Made by a program: the position numbers and the translations under genes
In this document: in pieces, positions 1 to 5,535 of the stretch
Layout: each line of letters begins with the position of its first letter
How positions within the stretch are numbered: position 1 is the stretch's first letter
Notes under the pieces: model-generated
The model's input: the letters and a program-made list of their open reading frames with translations, nothing else
Database searches by the model: none
What the model was told of the DNA's origin: nothing
Assembly: GCA_022712475.1 (NCBI GenBank)
Contig: JALAGK010000151.1
Location: 1 to 5,535 of the forward strand
Direction: 5' to 3'
From: Enterobacteriaceae bacterium
Lineage (GTDB): Bacteria; Pseudomonadota; Gammaproteobacteria; Enterobacterales; Enterobacteriaceae
Length of the DNA stretch: 5,535 nt

Positions 1-1217
1 ATACCCGACATTTTGCCGTCCAACGTAGCCTGTTGTAGGTTGCCTACTAAAAGCGGCACTTCGTACTGGGTAGGCCACATATCCGTTATCGTAACATTAG
101 CTGCCATCCCGCCAAGCCCGATAAAAAATTCGCCGCTCATAAAATAACAACGGTTAAACATCAAGGCAGGGTAACCCCCGTCAGCAATATTAGACACCAC
201 AACCCACTTGTACATGTTATCTGTCGAAGATTTGGACTTTAGGTAACACCCCTTAAATGTAACGGTGCCTGAGGCCGAGCCATATATCGGAGCCGAGTTA
301 GACTTCCCCCAAGCTACTAACTCCTGTTCGTCGTTATCCGGGACGCTATCTACTATCAACCCGTAAAAATTCAAATTCCCTCCAGCAGATACGGTGAATG
401 TGTACGCGTTAACAACATGGTTAACGCTATTATAATTAGCATGTGCCTTTATAATTGGCCTCGCAATCCCTGGGACACAATACCCATCGTAGGAAGGGTT
501 TGTCGGTGTGATATCCGGCACTTTGTCACCGTCGATCCAAGGGTCGTCGTACGGCACGATGGTGCGGGTGCAACTCACAACAGATGTGGACCTGTCGAGA
601 ATAAATGTCTGACCCGCCCTAAGATGGATAGTGTTGGTTTTATCTACAGGCGTAAGCGCAAGCGCCCTATTCAGAGTTTTCAACGGGGCAGCGCGTGTGC
701 CTGCGTTACTGTCGTTACCATTAACCGCGTCGACATACAGATTTAGCAGCGTGTCGGTTGCCGTTGTGCCGTAATACAGCCCATCGTCGCGTATTTCCAG
801 CATGTTGCCGGTGTCTTTCGAAAGTTGCACACCGAGCACGTTCGACGCCGTGCCGGTGCCGTGCAGTGTCTGGTCGTGGTAGATGTTAAGCACATACGGG
901 CCCGCGCAGCGCGGAAAATAGTAGACCTGCGCGCCCAGGCGGTCCTGTACCACGATCGAATAATCCTGCGTCACCACCAGTTTAACCACCTGACCGTTAA
1001 CTGTCGGGTAACCCCCGGCATTAATCGCGATGGGCTGCGCAACCGGCACCAACGTGCCGCTTTCGGCCTCCTGGTACACAGTGATGCGGTTAGCGGCCGC
1101 CGTGGGGTCAGTGTCGATTTTGCCGACATAGATTTTACCGTTGAAAACCGCGTCGTGCAGGCGCGGCATAGTGACCAGCTCAATGGGTAATTTGAGCGGC
1201 GCGGCGTTATCTGCCAT
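1..1217 (-). CDS. P22-like tailspike, N-terminal part (3' end outside window)
   Basis: Tailspike adhesin that attaches to the phage tail and recognises, often cleaves, surface polysaccharide. Reading leftward from ATG at 1217, the frame is open for 405 codons to the window edge with no stop. Residues about 17-105 match the P22 gp9 head-binding domain (Head_binding, PF09008) as I remember it: FNGKIYVGKIDTDP at 25-38 against P22 VNGKIYIGQIDTDP, then QPIAINAGGYPTVNGQVVKL at 61-80 against P22 [20 protein letters not shown]. After a linker, LYVDAVNGNDSNAGT at 160-174 followed by AAPLKTLNRAL is the usual entry to a right-handed parallel beta-helix of the pectin-lyase-like type. The remainder is beta-rich and does not resemble the P22 receptor-binding domain. 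Catalytic residues cannot be assigned because the C-terminal part is missing. The start is supported by GGAG nine bases upstream. In P22, gene 9 also lies last in this cluster. Family call is strong; enzymatic activity and receptor are unknown. Confidence 0.9.
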   Translation of the reverse strand, partial: MADNAAPLKLPIELVTMPRLHDAVFNGKIYVGKIDTDPTAAANRITVYQEAESGTLVPVAQPIAINAGGYPTVNGQVVKLVVTQDYSIVVQDRLGAQVYYFPRCAGPYVLNIYHDQTLHGTGTASNVLGVQLSKDTGNMLEIRDDGLYYGTTATDTLLNLYVDAVNGNDSNAGTRAAPLKTLNRALALTPVDKTNTIHLRAGQTFILDRSTSVVSCTRTIVPYDDPWIDGDKVPDITPTNPSYDGYCVPGIARPIIKAHANYNSVNHVVNAYTFTVSAGGNLNFYGLIVDSVPDNDEQELVAWGKSNSAPIYGSASGTVTFKGCYLKSKSSTDNMYKWVVVSNIADGGYPALMFNRCYFMSGEFFIGLGGMAANVTITDMWPTQYEVPLLVGNLQQATLDGKMSG

Positions 1218-1226
1218 GTGTTTTTA

Positions 1227-1230
1227 CTCC
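1227..1230 (-). promoter_or_regulatory. ribosome binding site of the tailspike gene
   Basis: On the minus strand GGAG is followed by nine bases and then ATG at 1217. This supports 1217 as the start rather than the in-frame downstream methionine at residue 17, which would cut off the beginning of the head-binding domain. I found no convincing minus-strand promoter between here and the lipoprotein gene, so the tailspike is probably served by late readthrough or by a promoter I cannot recognise. Confidence 0.7.
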
Positions 1231-1281
1231 ATGAATTAGGATGTTGATTTACCGGTGAGCTATGCCGAGGAATTTTTTGGT

Positions 1282-1287
1282 GATAAT
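1282..1287 (+). promoter_or_regulatory. possible sigma70 -10 box for the lipoprotein gene
   Basis: GATAAT matches TATAAT at five of six positions and lies 28 bases before the lipoprotein ATG, so a transcript would have a short leader containing the ribosome binding site. No good -35 hexamer sits 16-18 bases upstream; TTGATT at 1244-1249 is too far away (32 bases). An independent promoter is expected because the flanking virion genes run the other way, but this particular box is only a candidate. Confidence 0.35.
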
Positions 1288-1304
1288 CTGCGCAAAAATA
1301 AACA

Positions 1305-1309
1305 GGGAG
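1305..1309 (+). promoter_or_regulatory. ribosome binding site that sets the lipoprotein start
   Basis: GGGAG is followed by six bases and ATG at 1316. The upstream in-frame ATG at 1262 has only a poor match to a ribosome binding site and would put 18 extra residues before a textbook lipoprotein signal peptide. The 1316 start is therefore strongly preferred. Confidence 0.8.
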
Positions 1310-1315
1310 CCTAAC

Positions 1316-1360
1316 ATGAAGAAATACTTAGTATTAGTTTCACTGCTGGTAGCTGGGTGT
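1316..1360 (+). other. lipoprotein signal peptide with lipobox cysteine
   Basis: Codons 1-15. Two lysines follow Met1, then a hydrophobic core at residues 4-12, then A-G-C with the lipidated cysteine encoded by TGT at 1358-1360. This is a standard type II (LspA-cleaved) signal peptide, so the protein should be anchored on the periplasmic side of the envelope of the lysogen or infected cell. Confidence 0.88.
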
Positions 1361-1765
1361 GCAAAAGTTGGGGATTACCAGAATCAATGTGAACAGCGCT
1401 ACGCTAAATTAAGCGACGTAGCAACTTGCCTTGATGGTAATGTCAGAAATGACTACCGCTTATCAAGAGCCGCCGCGCCAAAATTATACGTCTTGACCGC
1501 CAAGCAACTCGGGCAAGCAGTAGATGAAGGACAAATGACTGATACCCAGGCGCGGGTTGAGCTGCAAAAGGTTTATCTTGACCTGCAAAGGCAGGACGCT
1601 ACCAGCCAGGCAGAGTTGCAAAAGCGTTTGGCCGATATCAATGAATCAAATAAACAGCTTATTCTGAGTCAACCAACCTATACCGCGCCGCCAGTACAGA
1701 CCAACCCCATTAAAACAACAACCTGCACAGCTTATGGCAACAGCGTGAATTGCCAGACGTTCTAA
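1316..1765 (+). CDS. small secreted lipoprotein, probable phage moron of unknown function
   Basis: A 149-residue predicted lipoprotein. MKK, a hydrophobic stretch (YLVLVSLL) and the lipobox LVAGC give lipidation at Cys15. Residue +2 is Ala rather than Asp, which by the usual rule favours the outer membrane. The mature protein is hydrophilic and mostly helical, with a Gln/Leu-rich probable coiled coil at about 78-115. A Pro/Thr-rich stretch at 119-136 leads to a short C-terminal tail with Cys137 and Cys146 around AYGNSVN. Cys25 and Cys38 could form a second disulfide in the periplasm. I do not recognise a named family. The gene runs opposite to all its neighbours and fills almost the whole gap between the gp16-like and tailspike genes, where P22 carries sieA-mnt-arc-ant. 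Its stop overlaps the gp16-like stop codon tail to tail. Phage lipoproteins such as T5 Llp block receptors, so superinfection exclusion or envelope alteration is a reasonable guess, not a demonstrated role. A lysis spanin is less likely, as the neighbours are not lysis genes. Confidence 0.85.
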   Translation: MKKYLVLVSLLVAGCAKVGDYQNQCEQRYAKLSDVATCLDGNVRNDYRLSRAAAPKLYVLTAKQLGQAVDEGQMTDTQARVELQKVYLDLQRQDATSQAELQKRLADINESNKQLILSQPTYTAPPVQTNPIKTTTCTAYGNSVNCQTF

Positions 1766-4422
1766 ATTTCTTCTTCCCCCGATAGCCAGGCGATAATACC
1801 AATCCTGGCTATCTTCTCTTTCTCGCTCCGCGGTAGCGATTTATAAAATTCCTTCCATGCCTGCGACCCCGCGATATGTTTCTCCGCCCTGTTAACCACC
1901 TCATCTTGCGCCTTCGCCGAAGGTTTACCGCGTGCTGCAGCCGCCAAGTTCTTCCAGACAGGCGAAGCCATTAGTTCACCCACTGCCGCTGCACCTGTTT
2001 TTTTACTCGCCATGCTGGCACCCATCTGTGCCGCTACTGCGGTATTGAGCACCGGCCCGGCCACCGGAATATGCCCCAACACAGTAGCGACAGCTGCCAT
2101 TTTCCCATGCGTTGCCAGTTTATCAAGGAAGCCGCCAGGGCTTTCGAATTTAGCCAAAAACGACTGCAATTTGCCGGTTGTTAGATGGTACTGGTTAGCC
2201 GATTTGACGTTGCGAGCGACAGTATAAAAATCTTCCAATTCCTTTGCTGTCTGCGCTGGCAGCTCGCGCTGTAGCAGCCGAATTGAGCCACTGCGCTTTA
2301 ACGCGCCGTAGTAATCTACGAACCCGCTAATGTTGTCCGCGAAATCCGAACGGCTGCCTTTACGCAACATATCGCGCAACCCGGTGGCTATAAGCTGCGA
2401 ACGCTCCGCTTTATCCGGCACCGCACGCATCAACTGTGTAAACGCCTTCGTGTTACCTTCGCTAAGACCAGTTAGCGCGTTTTTCGCTTTTACAGTTACG
2501 TCCCCGGACAGATCTTTACCCAGCAGTTGGTACATGCGCTCTTCCATCTGTTTACGTTGCGCTGTAACTGCGTTTGCCAGTTTGATCTGCTCGCCATACC
2601 CAGCAGCCTTTGCCACCGCGTCGCGGTCGTCCGTGAGCGCGCTGTATAATTTGCTGAGATTGCGCTCTTCTGCGCTACCGAATGGCGTGCCACTCTTGCG
2701 CAACTCAGCGCCAACCACGGCACGCTGCTGGTTGAGACGGGCGTATGTCATTTCTCCCGCTTTGTCTGTAGTCGGTGACACGGCATCGTAGACCCGCTTT
2801 TCAACCGGCGACAGGTATTGATACCCGCCCAGCTCGTCCGCCATATCGTCCAGAAGTGAACGGGTGACCGCAGGGTCTACCTGCTGGCGTGCAGGTATAG
2901 CATTCTCCACCGGCTTATAAAGTTCGTTCTCTTTCGCTTTCAACTCTTCGCGGGTAGCGCGAAAACGGGTTTTAAACGCGTCATCCATCGCCAACCGATC
3001 GGGCATCGCTCCGGCGTCGTCGACAATTTTCGCAGCCCGCTCGGACACCCGCGCAATGCTGTCACGCTTGACGGCGGCAAGCACTGACTCGTCCTGCGAT
3101 GCCAACCCCATCTGCACGGCTTTGAATGCATCGCTGCCCGACGTGTACGCCTCAAGCATTTCGTCGGGTGTAAGGTCCAGACGGCGCATAGCATTAACGA
3201 CGTTTTCATCCGGCTGGATATCATTAATAACCTGCGCGATACGCCCCTCGTTGCCACTTTGCGCGGCCGCCGCATACCGCGGAGCTGCTTCCGCCACAGT
3301 GGCTTCTGCCCCTGATTCCGCAGCGGGGGCAGCAGTGGCCGAAGACTCGCGAGCAGCGGGTGCAGCGCTTTGCCTTACAGCGTTCGCCGCTTTACCCAGC
3401 AGCGGCGCAGCAGCTTTTACCACACCGCCTGCCGCAGCCCCGAGCGCCAGATCCCCCGCGAAGCCCTGCGGGTTACCACCACTATTTTGCGCCAGCGCGC
3501 CGGGGAGGTTTTCCGCCAGCAGGTTAGCGCCTTGCGTTGCCAGACGCTCTGCTCGTCCGGCGTTAGCCACCGAGCCAATAGCCGCACCGGTGCGGGCCGC
3601 CCCTAAACCAGGAATTAAATACGGACCAACCTCGGCACCTACTTTTGCATACTGGTCGGTTGGTTTCAAAGTCTCCGGCTGCTCAAAACGAGGCATCCGC
3701 GCCGGGGTAACATCTTTACCCTGGAGCTTGCTTGCGACCCATGCGTCCGCATCGTAAATGGCATCCCCGATCATCGACGGGATATTCGCTACGTTTACAC
3801 CTGCCTGTAGCAATCCCTTACCAGCCTGTGCTGCAGACTCGGTAAAAGCTTGTTCGGGTTCAGGCTGCGCCCACCCCGCGCGCGCCCGTTCCGCCAGCTG
3901 GTTTAATTCATCGTTGCCCTCAGCGGGGGTGGGTTGTGTCCATTGAGCAAAACGCGGGTCGTTTATATAGTTCACGGTTTCCCGTGGCATCGTCGTTTTT
4001 TCACCGCGCCGGTATTTCTGCACATTGCCTGGCCCCCAGTTATACGCCGCCAGCGCTTCGGTTACGCTGCCGTGCGAGTCGAGCATCTGGCGCAGATAGC
4101 GCGCCCCGGCCTCGACCTGCATCTGTGGGTTGCGCGCCAGTTCTTCCGGGTTGTAGCCCATGCCACGCGCCGTGGCGGGCATAACCTGTGTTAGCCCGAT
4201 GGCCCCCACGGGACTGCGTGCGTTGGGGTTACCGCTGCTTTCTTTGCTGATTAACGCACGCAATAGCCCGGACGGGATGCCGAATTGTTCCTCAGCGGCG
4301 GAAACAAAATCGCCACCCTGAGAAGGTGGCGACTGCTCCGGGGTGGTTGCCTGTTGTGCCGAATAGCGCGACCACGGACCACCCGGCTGCGCATTCTGGA
4401 ATTTTTCCCAAGGTCCAGCCAT
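1762..4422 (-). CDS. gp16-like DNA-ejection protein with lytic transglycosylase domain
   Basis: An 886-residue internal virion protein, predicted to be ejected with the DNA and to act in the periplasm. The N-terminus has two copies of a short motif, AGPWEKF (2-8) and GGPWSRY (14-20). Residues about 38-140 form a soluble lytic transglycosylase (SLT, PF01464) domain. The catalytic Glu61 lies in ISKESSGNP, followed by GAIGLTQVMPATA (73-85) and AAYNWGPGNV (125-134). The domain should cleave peptidoglycan glycan strands. Gly/Ala-rich hydrophobic stretches occur at about 262-345 and 772-806 and could meet the membrane. An Ala/Pro/Ser-rich linker (about 351-389) is followed by a long charged helical region (about 390-770). 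P22 gp16 is about 609 residues and, as far as I know, lacks this domain; T7 gp16 has a similar N-terminal transglycosylase. The gene directly follows the gp20-like gene with TAATG overlap, as 20 and 16 are adjacent in P22. The domain call is strong; the gp16 name rests on position and architecture. Confidence 0.88.
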   Translation of the reverse strand: MAGPWEKFQNAQPGGPWSRYSAQQATTPEQSPPSQGGDFVSAAEEQFGIPSGLLRALISKESSGNPNARSPVGAIGLTQVMPATARGMGYNPEELARNPQMQVEAGARYLRQMLDSHGSVTEALAAYNWGPGNVQKYRRGEKTTMPRETVNYINDPRFAQWTQPTPAEGNDELNQLAERARAGWAQPEPEQAFTESAAQAGKGLLQAGVNVANIPSMIGDAIYDADAWVASKLQGKDVTPARMPRFEQPETLKPTDQYAKVGAEVGPYLIPGLGAARTGAAIGSVANAGRAERLATQGANLLAENLPGALAQNSGGNPQGFAGDLALGAAAGGVVKAAAPLLGKAANAVRQSAAPAARESSATAAPAAESGAEATVAEAAPRYAAAAQSGNEGRIAQVINDIQPDENVVNAMRRLDLTPDEMLEAYTSGSDAFKAVQMGLASQDESVLAAVKRDSIARVSERAAKIVDDAGAMPDRLAMDDAFKTRFRATREELKAKENELYKPVENAIPARQQVDPAVTRSLLDDMADELGGYQYLSPVEKRVYDAVSPTTDKAGEMTYARLNQQRAVVGAELRKSGTPFGSAEERNLSKLYSALTDDRDAVAKAAGYGEQIKLANAVTAQRKQMEERMYQLLGKDLSGDVTVKAKNALTGLSEGNTKAFTQLMRAVPDKAERSQLIATGLRDMLRKGSRSDFADNISGFVDYYGALKRSGSIRLLQRELPAQTAKELEDFYTVARNVKSANQYHLTTGKLQSFLAKFESPGGFLDKLATHGKMAAVATVLGHIPVAGPVLNTAVAAQMGASMASKKTGAAAVGELMASPVWKNLAAAARGKPSAKAQDEVVNRAEKHIAGSQAWKEFYKSLPRSEKEKIARIGIIAWLSGEEEI
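1781..1823 (+). terminator. candidate terminator of the lipoprotein gene, inside the gp16-like gene end
   Basis: GATAGCCAGG (1781-1790) and CCTGGCTATC (1804-1813) form a perfect 10-bp stem around a 13-base loop, beginning 15 bases after the lipoprotein stop. On the plus strand it is followed by TTCTCTTTCT, a pyrimidine-rich but imperfect U tract. Read on the minus strand, the hairpin is followed by a purine-rich sequence, so it would not terminate the late transcript in that direction. The same bases encode IARIGIIAWLS near the C-terminus of the gp16-like protein. The imperfect U tract and long loop make termination efficiency uncertain. Confidence 0.42.
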
Positions 4423-5535
4423 TAATTTTGCCTCCAGCTGTTAGGGTTAGACGGGTCGCCGCCTGTATATGTGTAGCCCCCCTCAACATGCCCGGGTTGC
4501 AGCTGCGGCTGGCTCTGCTGCGGGTTGATTTCCCCCCGATACCGGTCGATGTTTGGGCGCTGCTTATTTAGATATTCGACCTGTCTATCCAGAACCTTTT
4601 GCCAGTTATCAATAGCTTTACGCGCTGCACCTGGCGACATGTTGGGCTTTACTGCGAGAAAAGCACGCGCAGCGGCCTGCCCTTCGCTGTCACTTACCGG
4701 GCCGGTGCCTTTCATGCCTACAACCCCCATCAACCTAGCCTGGCTCTGCATTTGCTCAATCTGGTTCCATGCATCCGCAAACTTTGTGCCCGTGGCGTTA
4801 CGGTTCACCAAACCATTGATGCCGAATACATTATCAAACACATAAGGGTCTATCTGTTTAACCTGATTAACTGTATCCAGCATCCCCGAAACTGTATTCG
4901 CCTGCGTATCAAATGCGTTAACAAGTTCCTGTTTTTTATGAATGCTGGCTGCTTGCCGCTGCTGGAGGTCAGCATCAATTTTGCCCGCCTGAATCTGCCT
5001 GTTCATGCGCTTGTCTTCTAAATCGATCCTGTTTTTTTCTGCGTCCAGCCCCAACTTTTGCCAGCCCTGGCTAACCTGGGCGTTTTGATAGCTTGCCTGC
5101 TGCTGCAACTGGGCATTTTGATACTGCGATTGCTGTTTCAGCGCGTCGTATTTATAGCCGAGATTTTGTTGTGCGATCTGGCCTTCCTGCTGGAGTTTCA
5201 TCGCGTTTTGCTGGGCACTGCGCTGCGCTGAAAAATACGCCTGGGGACCGAGCGATTTTAGGCCCACCATTTCGGCCTGCTGCATAAACTGCTGCGGGTC
5301 CTGGGTGAAGGTCTGCAAAGCCGTTTCAGGCGTAATACCCAGCGGGCTTATTAACTGGCTATGTTTCTGCAGCATGGCCTGTAGCACATCTGGCCCCTGA
5401 GTGGCCGCGATTTGCAGATCAATAGCCGCATTTCCTAACGCAGAATTTTGCTGCTGTGCCTGGGTTTGCTGCGCCATCTGCTCTGTTGCCATTTTTTGCT
5501 GCTGCGCCTGCTGGTATAGGTTTGCACCCTGCAGC
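4422..5535 (-). CDS. gp20-like DNA-ejection protein, C-terminal part (5' end outside window)
   Basis: Likely ejection protein that leaves the capsid with the genome and helps build the trans-envelope channel. 370 codons are visible; the frame is open to the right edge. The ATG at 5492 is probably internal. It has no ribosome binding site, and 14 in-frame residues upstream (LQGANLYQQAQQQK) continue the same Gln-rich character. Numbering from that Met, residues 1-20 are Gln/Ala-rich and 82-185 are a Gln-rich, probably helical stretch with 11-residue periodicity (Tyr113, Tyr124, Tyr135). A more globular region at about 186-315 includes VVGMKGTGPVSDSEGQAAARAFLA (256-280, shown in part by its GTGPVSDSEG core) and a helix KAIDNWQKVLDRQVEYLNKQ. 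The tail (322-356) is Pro/Gln/Gly-rich. No signal peptide, membrane helix or enzyme motif is visible. It ends in TAA overlapping the next ATG. P22 gp20 is about 471 residues and sits directly before gene 16, which is the main reason for the name. Direct sequence similarity to P22 gp20 could not be checked. Confidence 0.75.
   Translation of the reverse strand, partial: LQGANLYQQAQQQKMATEQMAQQTQAQQQNSALGNAAIDLQIAATQGPDVLQAMLQKHSQLISPLGITPETALQTFTQDPQQFMQQAEMVGLKSLGPQAYFSAQRSAQQNAMKLQQEGQIAQQNLGYKYDALKQQSQYQNAQLQQQASYQNAQVSQGWQKLGLDAEKNRIDLEDKRMNRQIQAGKIDADLQQRQAASIHKKQELVNAFDTQANTVSGMLDTVNQVKQIDPYVFDNVFGINGLVNRNATGTKFADAWNQIEQMQSQARLMGVVGMKGTGPVSDSEGQAAARAFLAVKPNMSPGAARKAIDNWQKVLDRQVEYLNKQRPNIDRYRGEINPQQSQPQLQPGHVEGGYTYTGGDPSNPNSWRQN
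4431..4435 (-). promoter_or_regulatory. ribosome binding site of the gp16-like gene
   Basis: On the minus strand GGAGG lies eight bases before the ATG at 4422, within the last codons of the gp20-like gene. With the TAATG stop/start overlap this points to translational coupling, so the two ejection proteins would be made in related amounts. It also fixes the start of the gp16-like protein. Confidence 0.82.
5076..5141 (-). repeat. two tandem 33-base repeats encoding an 11-residue motif
   Basis: Units 5076-5108 and 5109-5141 agree at 23 of 33 bases by hand alignment, both starting CTGGGC(G/A)TTTTGATA on the plus strand. They encode successive copies of an 11-residue unit containing SYQNAQ and QYQNAQ in the gp20-like protein. 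The block immediately N-terminal (Tyr113 onward, YKYDALKQQ) keeps the 11-residue spacing with less identity. This suggests a short internal duplication within an alpha-helical region. Confidence 0.6.

Noticed and set aside
171..1018. 12-base identical string GGGTAACCCCCG at about 169-180 and 1006-1017
   Set aside because: Both copies encode Gly-Gly-Tyr-Pro in the same protein with different flanks; best explained by shared codons, not a mobile or regulatory repeat.
417..1190. Plus-strand open frames at 417-746 and 825-1190 opposite the tailspike gene
   Set aside because: The minus frame is continuous over 405 codons with clear head-binding domain similarity; the opposite frames are Arg/His/Val-rich with no recognisable features.
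1272..1299. Weak AT-only inverted repeat (ATTTTT / AAAAAT) ahead of the lipoprotein gene
   Set aside because: Six A-T pairs with a long loop are not enough to support a terminator or operator.
1262..1315. Longer lipoprotein start at 1262 adding 18 residues
   Set aside because: It has a poor ribosome binding site and would place extra residues before a standard Lys-Lys plus hydrophobic signal peptide; 1316 has GGGAG at good spacing.
3056..3757. 233-codon plus-strand open frame opposite the gp16-like gene
   Set aside because: It lies antisense to the Ala-rich part of a well-supported gene, its product is a low-complexity Ala/Ser/Pro composition, and no domain is visible; typical shadow frame in GC-rich DNA.
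4525..5021. Plus-strand open frames at 4525-4845 and 4599-5021
   Set aside because: Antisense to the gp20-like gene, overlapping each other in different frames, with no ribosome binding site or domain.
5490..5492. ATG at 5492 as the true start of the gp20-like gene
   Set aside because: No ribosome binding site, and the frame continues upstream to the window edge with the same Gln-rich composition.

Overview
The window looks like the late virion-gene region of a P22-like short-tailed phage or prophage of an enterobacterium (inference). Three lines support this. The protein read leftward from 1217 has the head-binding domain of the P22 gp9 tailspike family. The two genes at 1762-5535 have the size, order and character of DNA-ejection proteins (P22 order 20-16-...-9). 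The small lipoprotein has a typical Gram-negative lipobox. The host genus cannot be fixed from this sequence, and neither end of the phage genome is visible.

Layout, right to left because the virion genes are on the minus strand. (1) 5535-4422: 3' part of a Gln-rich, helical gp20-like ejection protein whose start lies beyond the window. (2) 4422-1762: an 886-residue gp16-like ejection protein with an N-terminal lytic transglycosylase domain. Its start overlaps the previous stop by one base (TAATG), with a GGAGG site inside the upstream gene. (3) 1316-1765, plus strand: a 149-residue lipoprotein gene inserted against the direction of the virion genes. It has its own ribosome binding site, a possible -10 box, and a candidate hairpin terminator that lies inside the end of the gp16-like gene. 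(4) 1217-1: N-terminal 405 residues of a tailspike, with a P22-type head-binding domain followed by the start of a parallel beta-helix receptor-binding domain. The 3' end is outside the window.

Functionally, the tailspike would bind (and perhaps cleave) surface polysaccharide, and the two ejection proteins would leave the capsid ahead of the DNA to open a path through the envelope. The transglycosylase domain would locally cut peptidoglycan. The lipoprotein sits where P22 carries its accessory immI genes (sieA, mnt, arc, ant, between 16 and 9). It therefore looks like a moron, a cargo gene probably expressed from the prophage, and may alter the host envelope or exclude other phages. That role is a hypothesis.

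There is no tRNA, rRNA, CRISPR array, insertion sequence or attachment site that I can support. The only non-coding stretch is the 98 bases between the two divergent starts (1218-1315).
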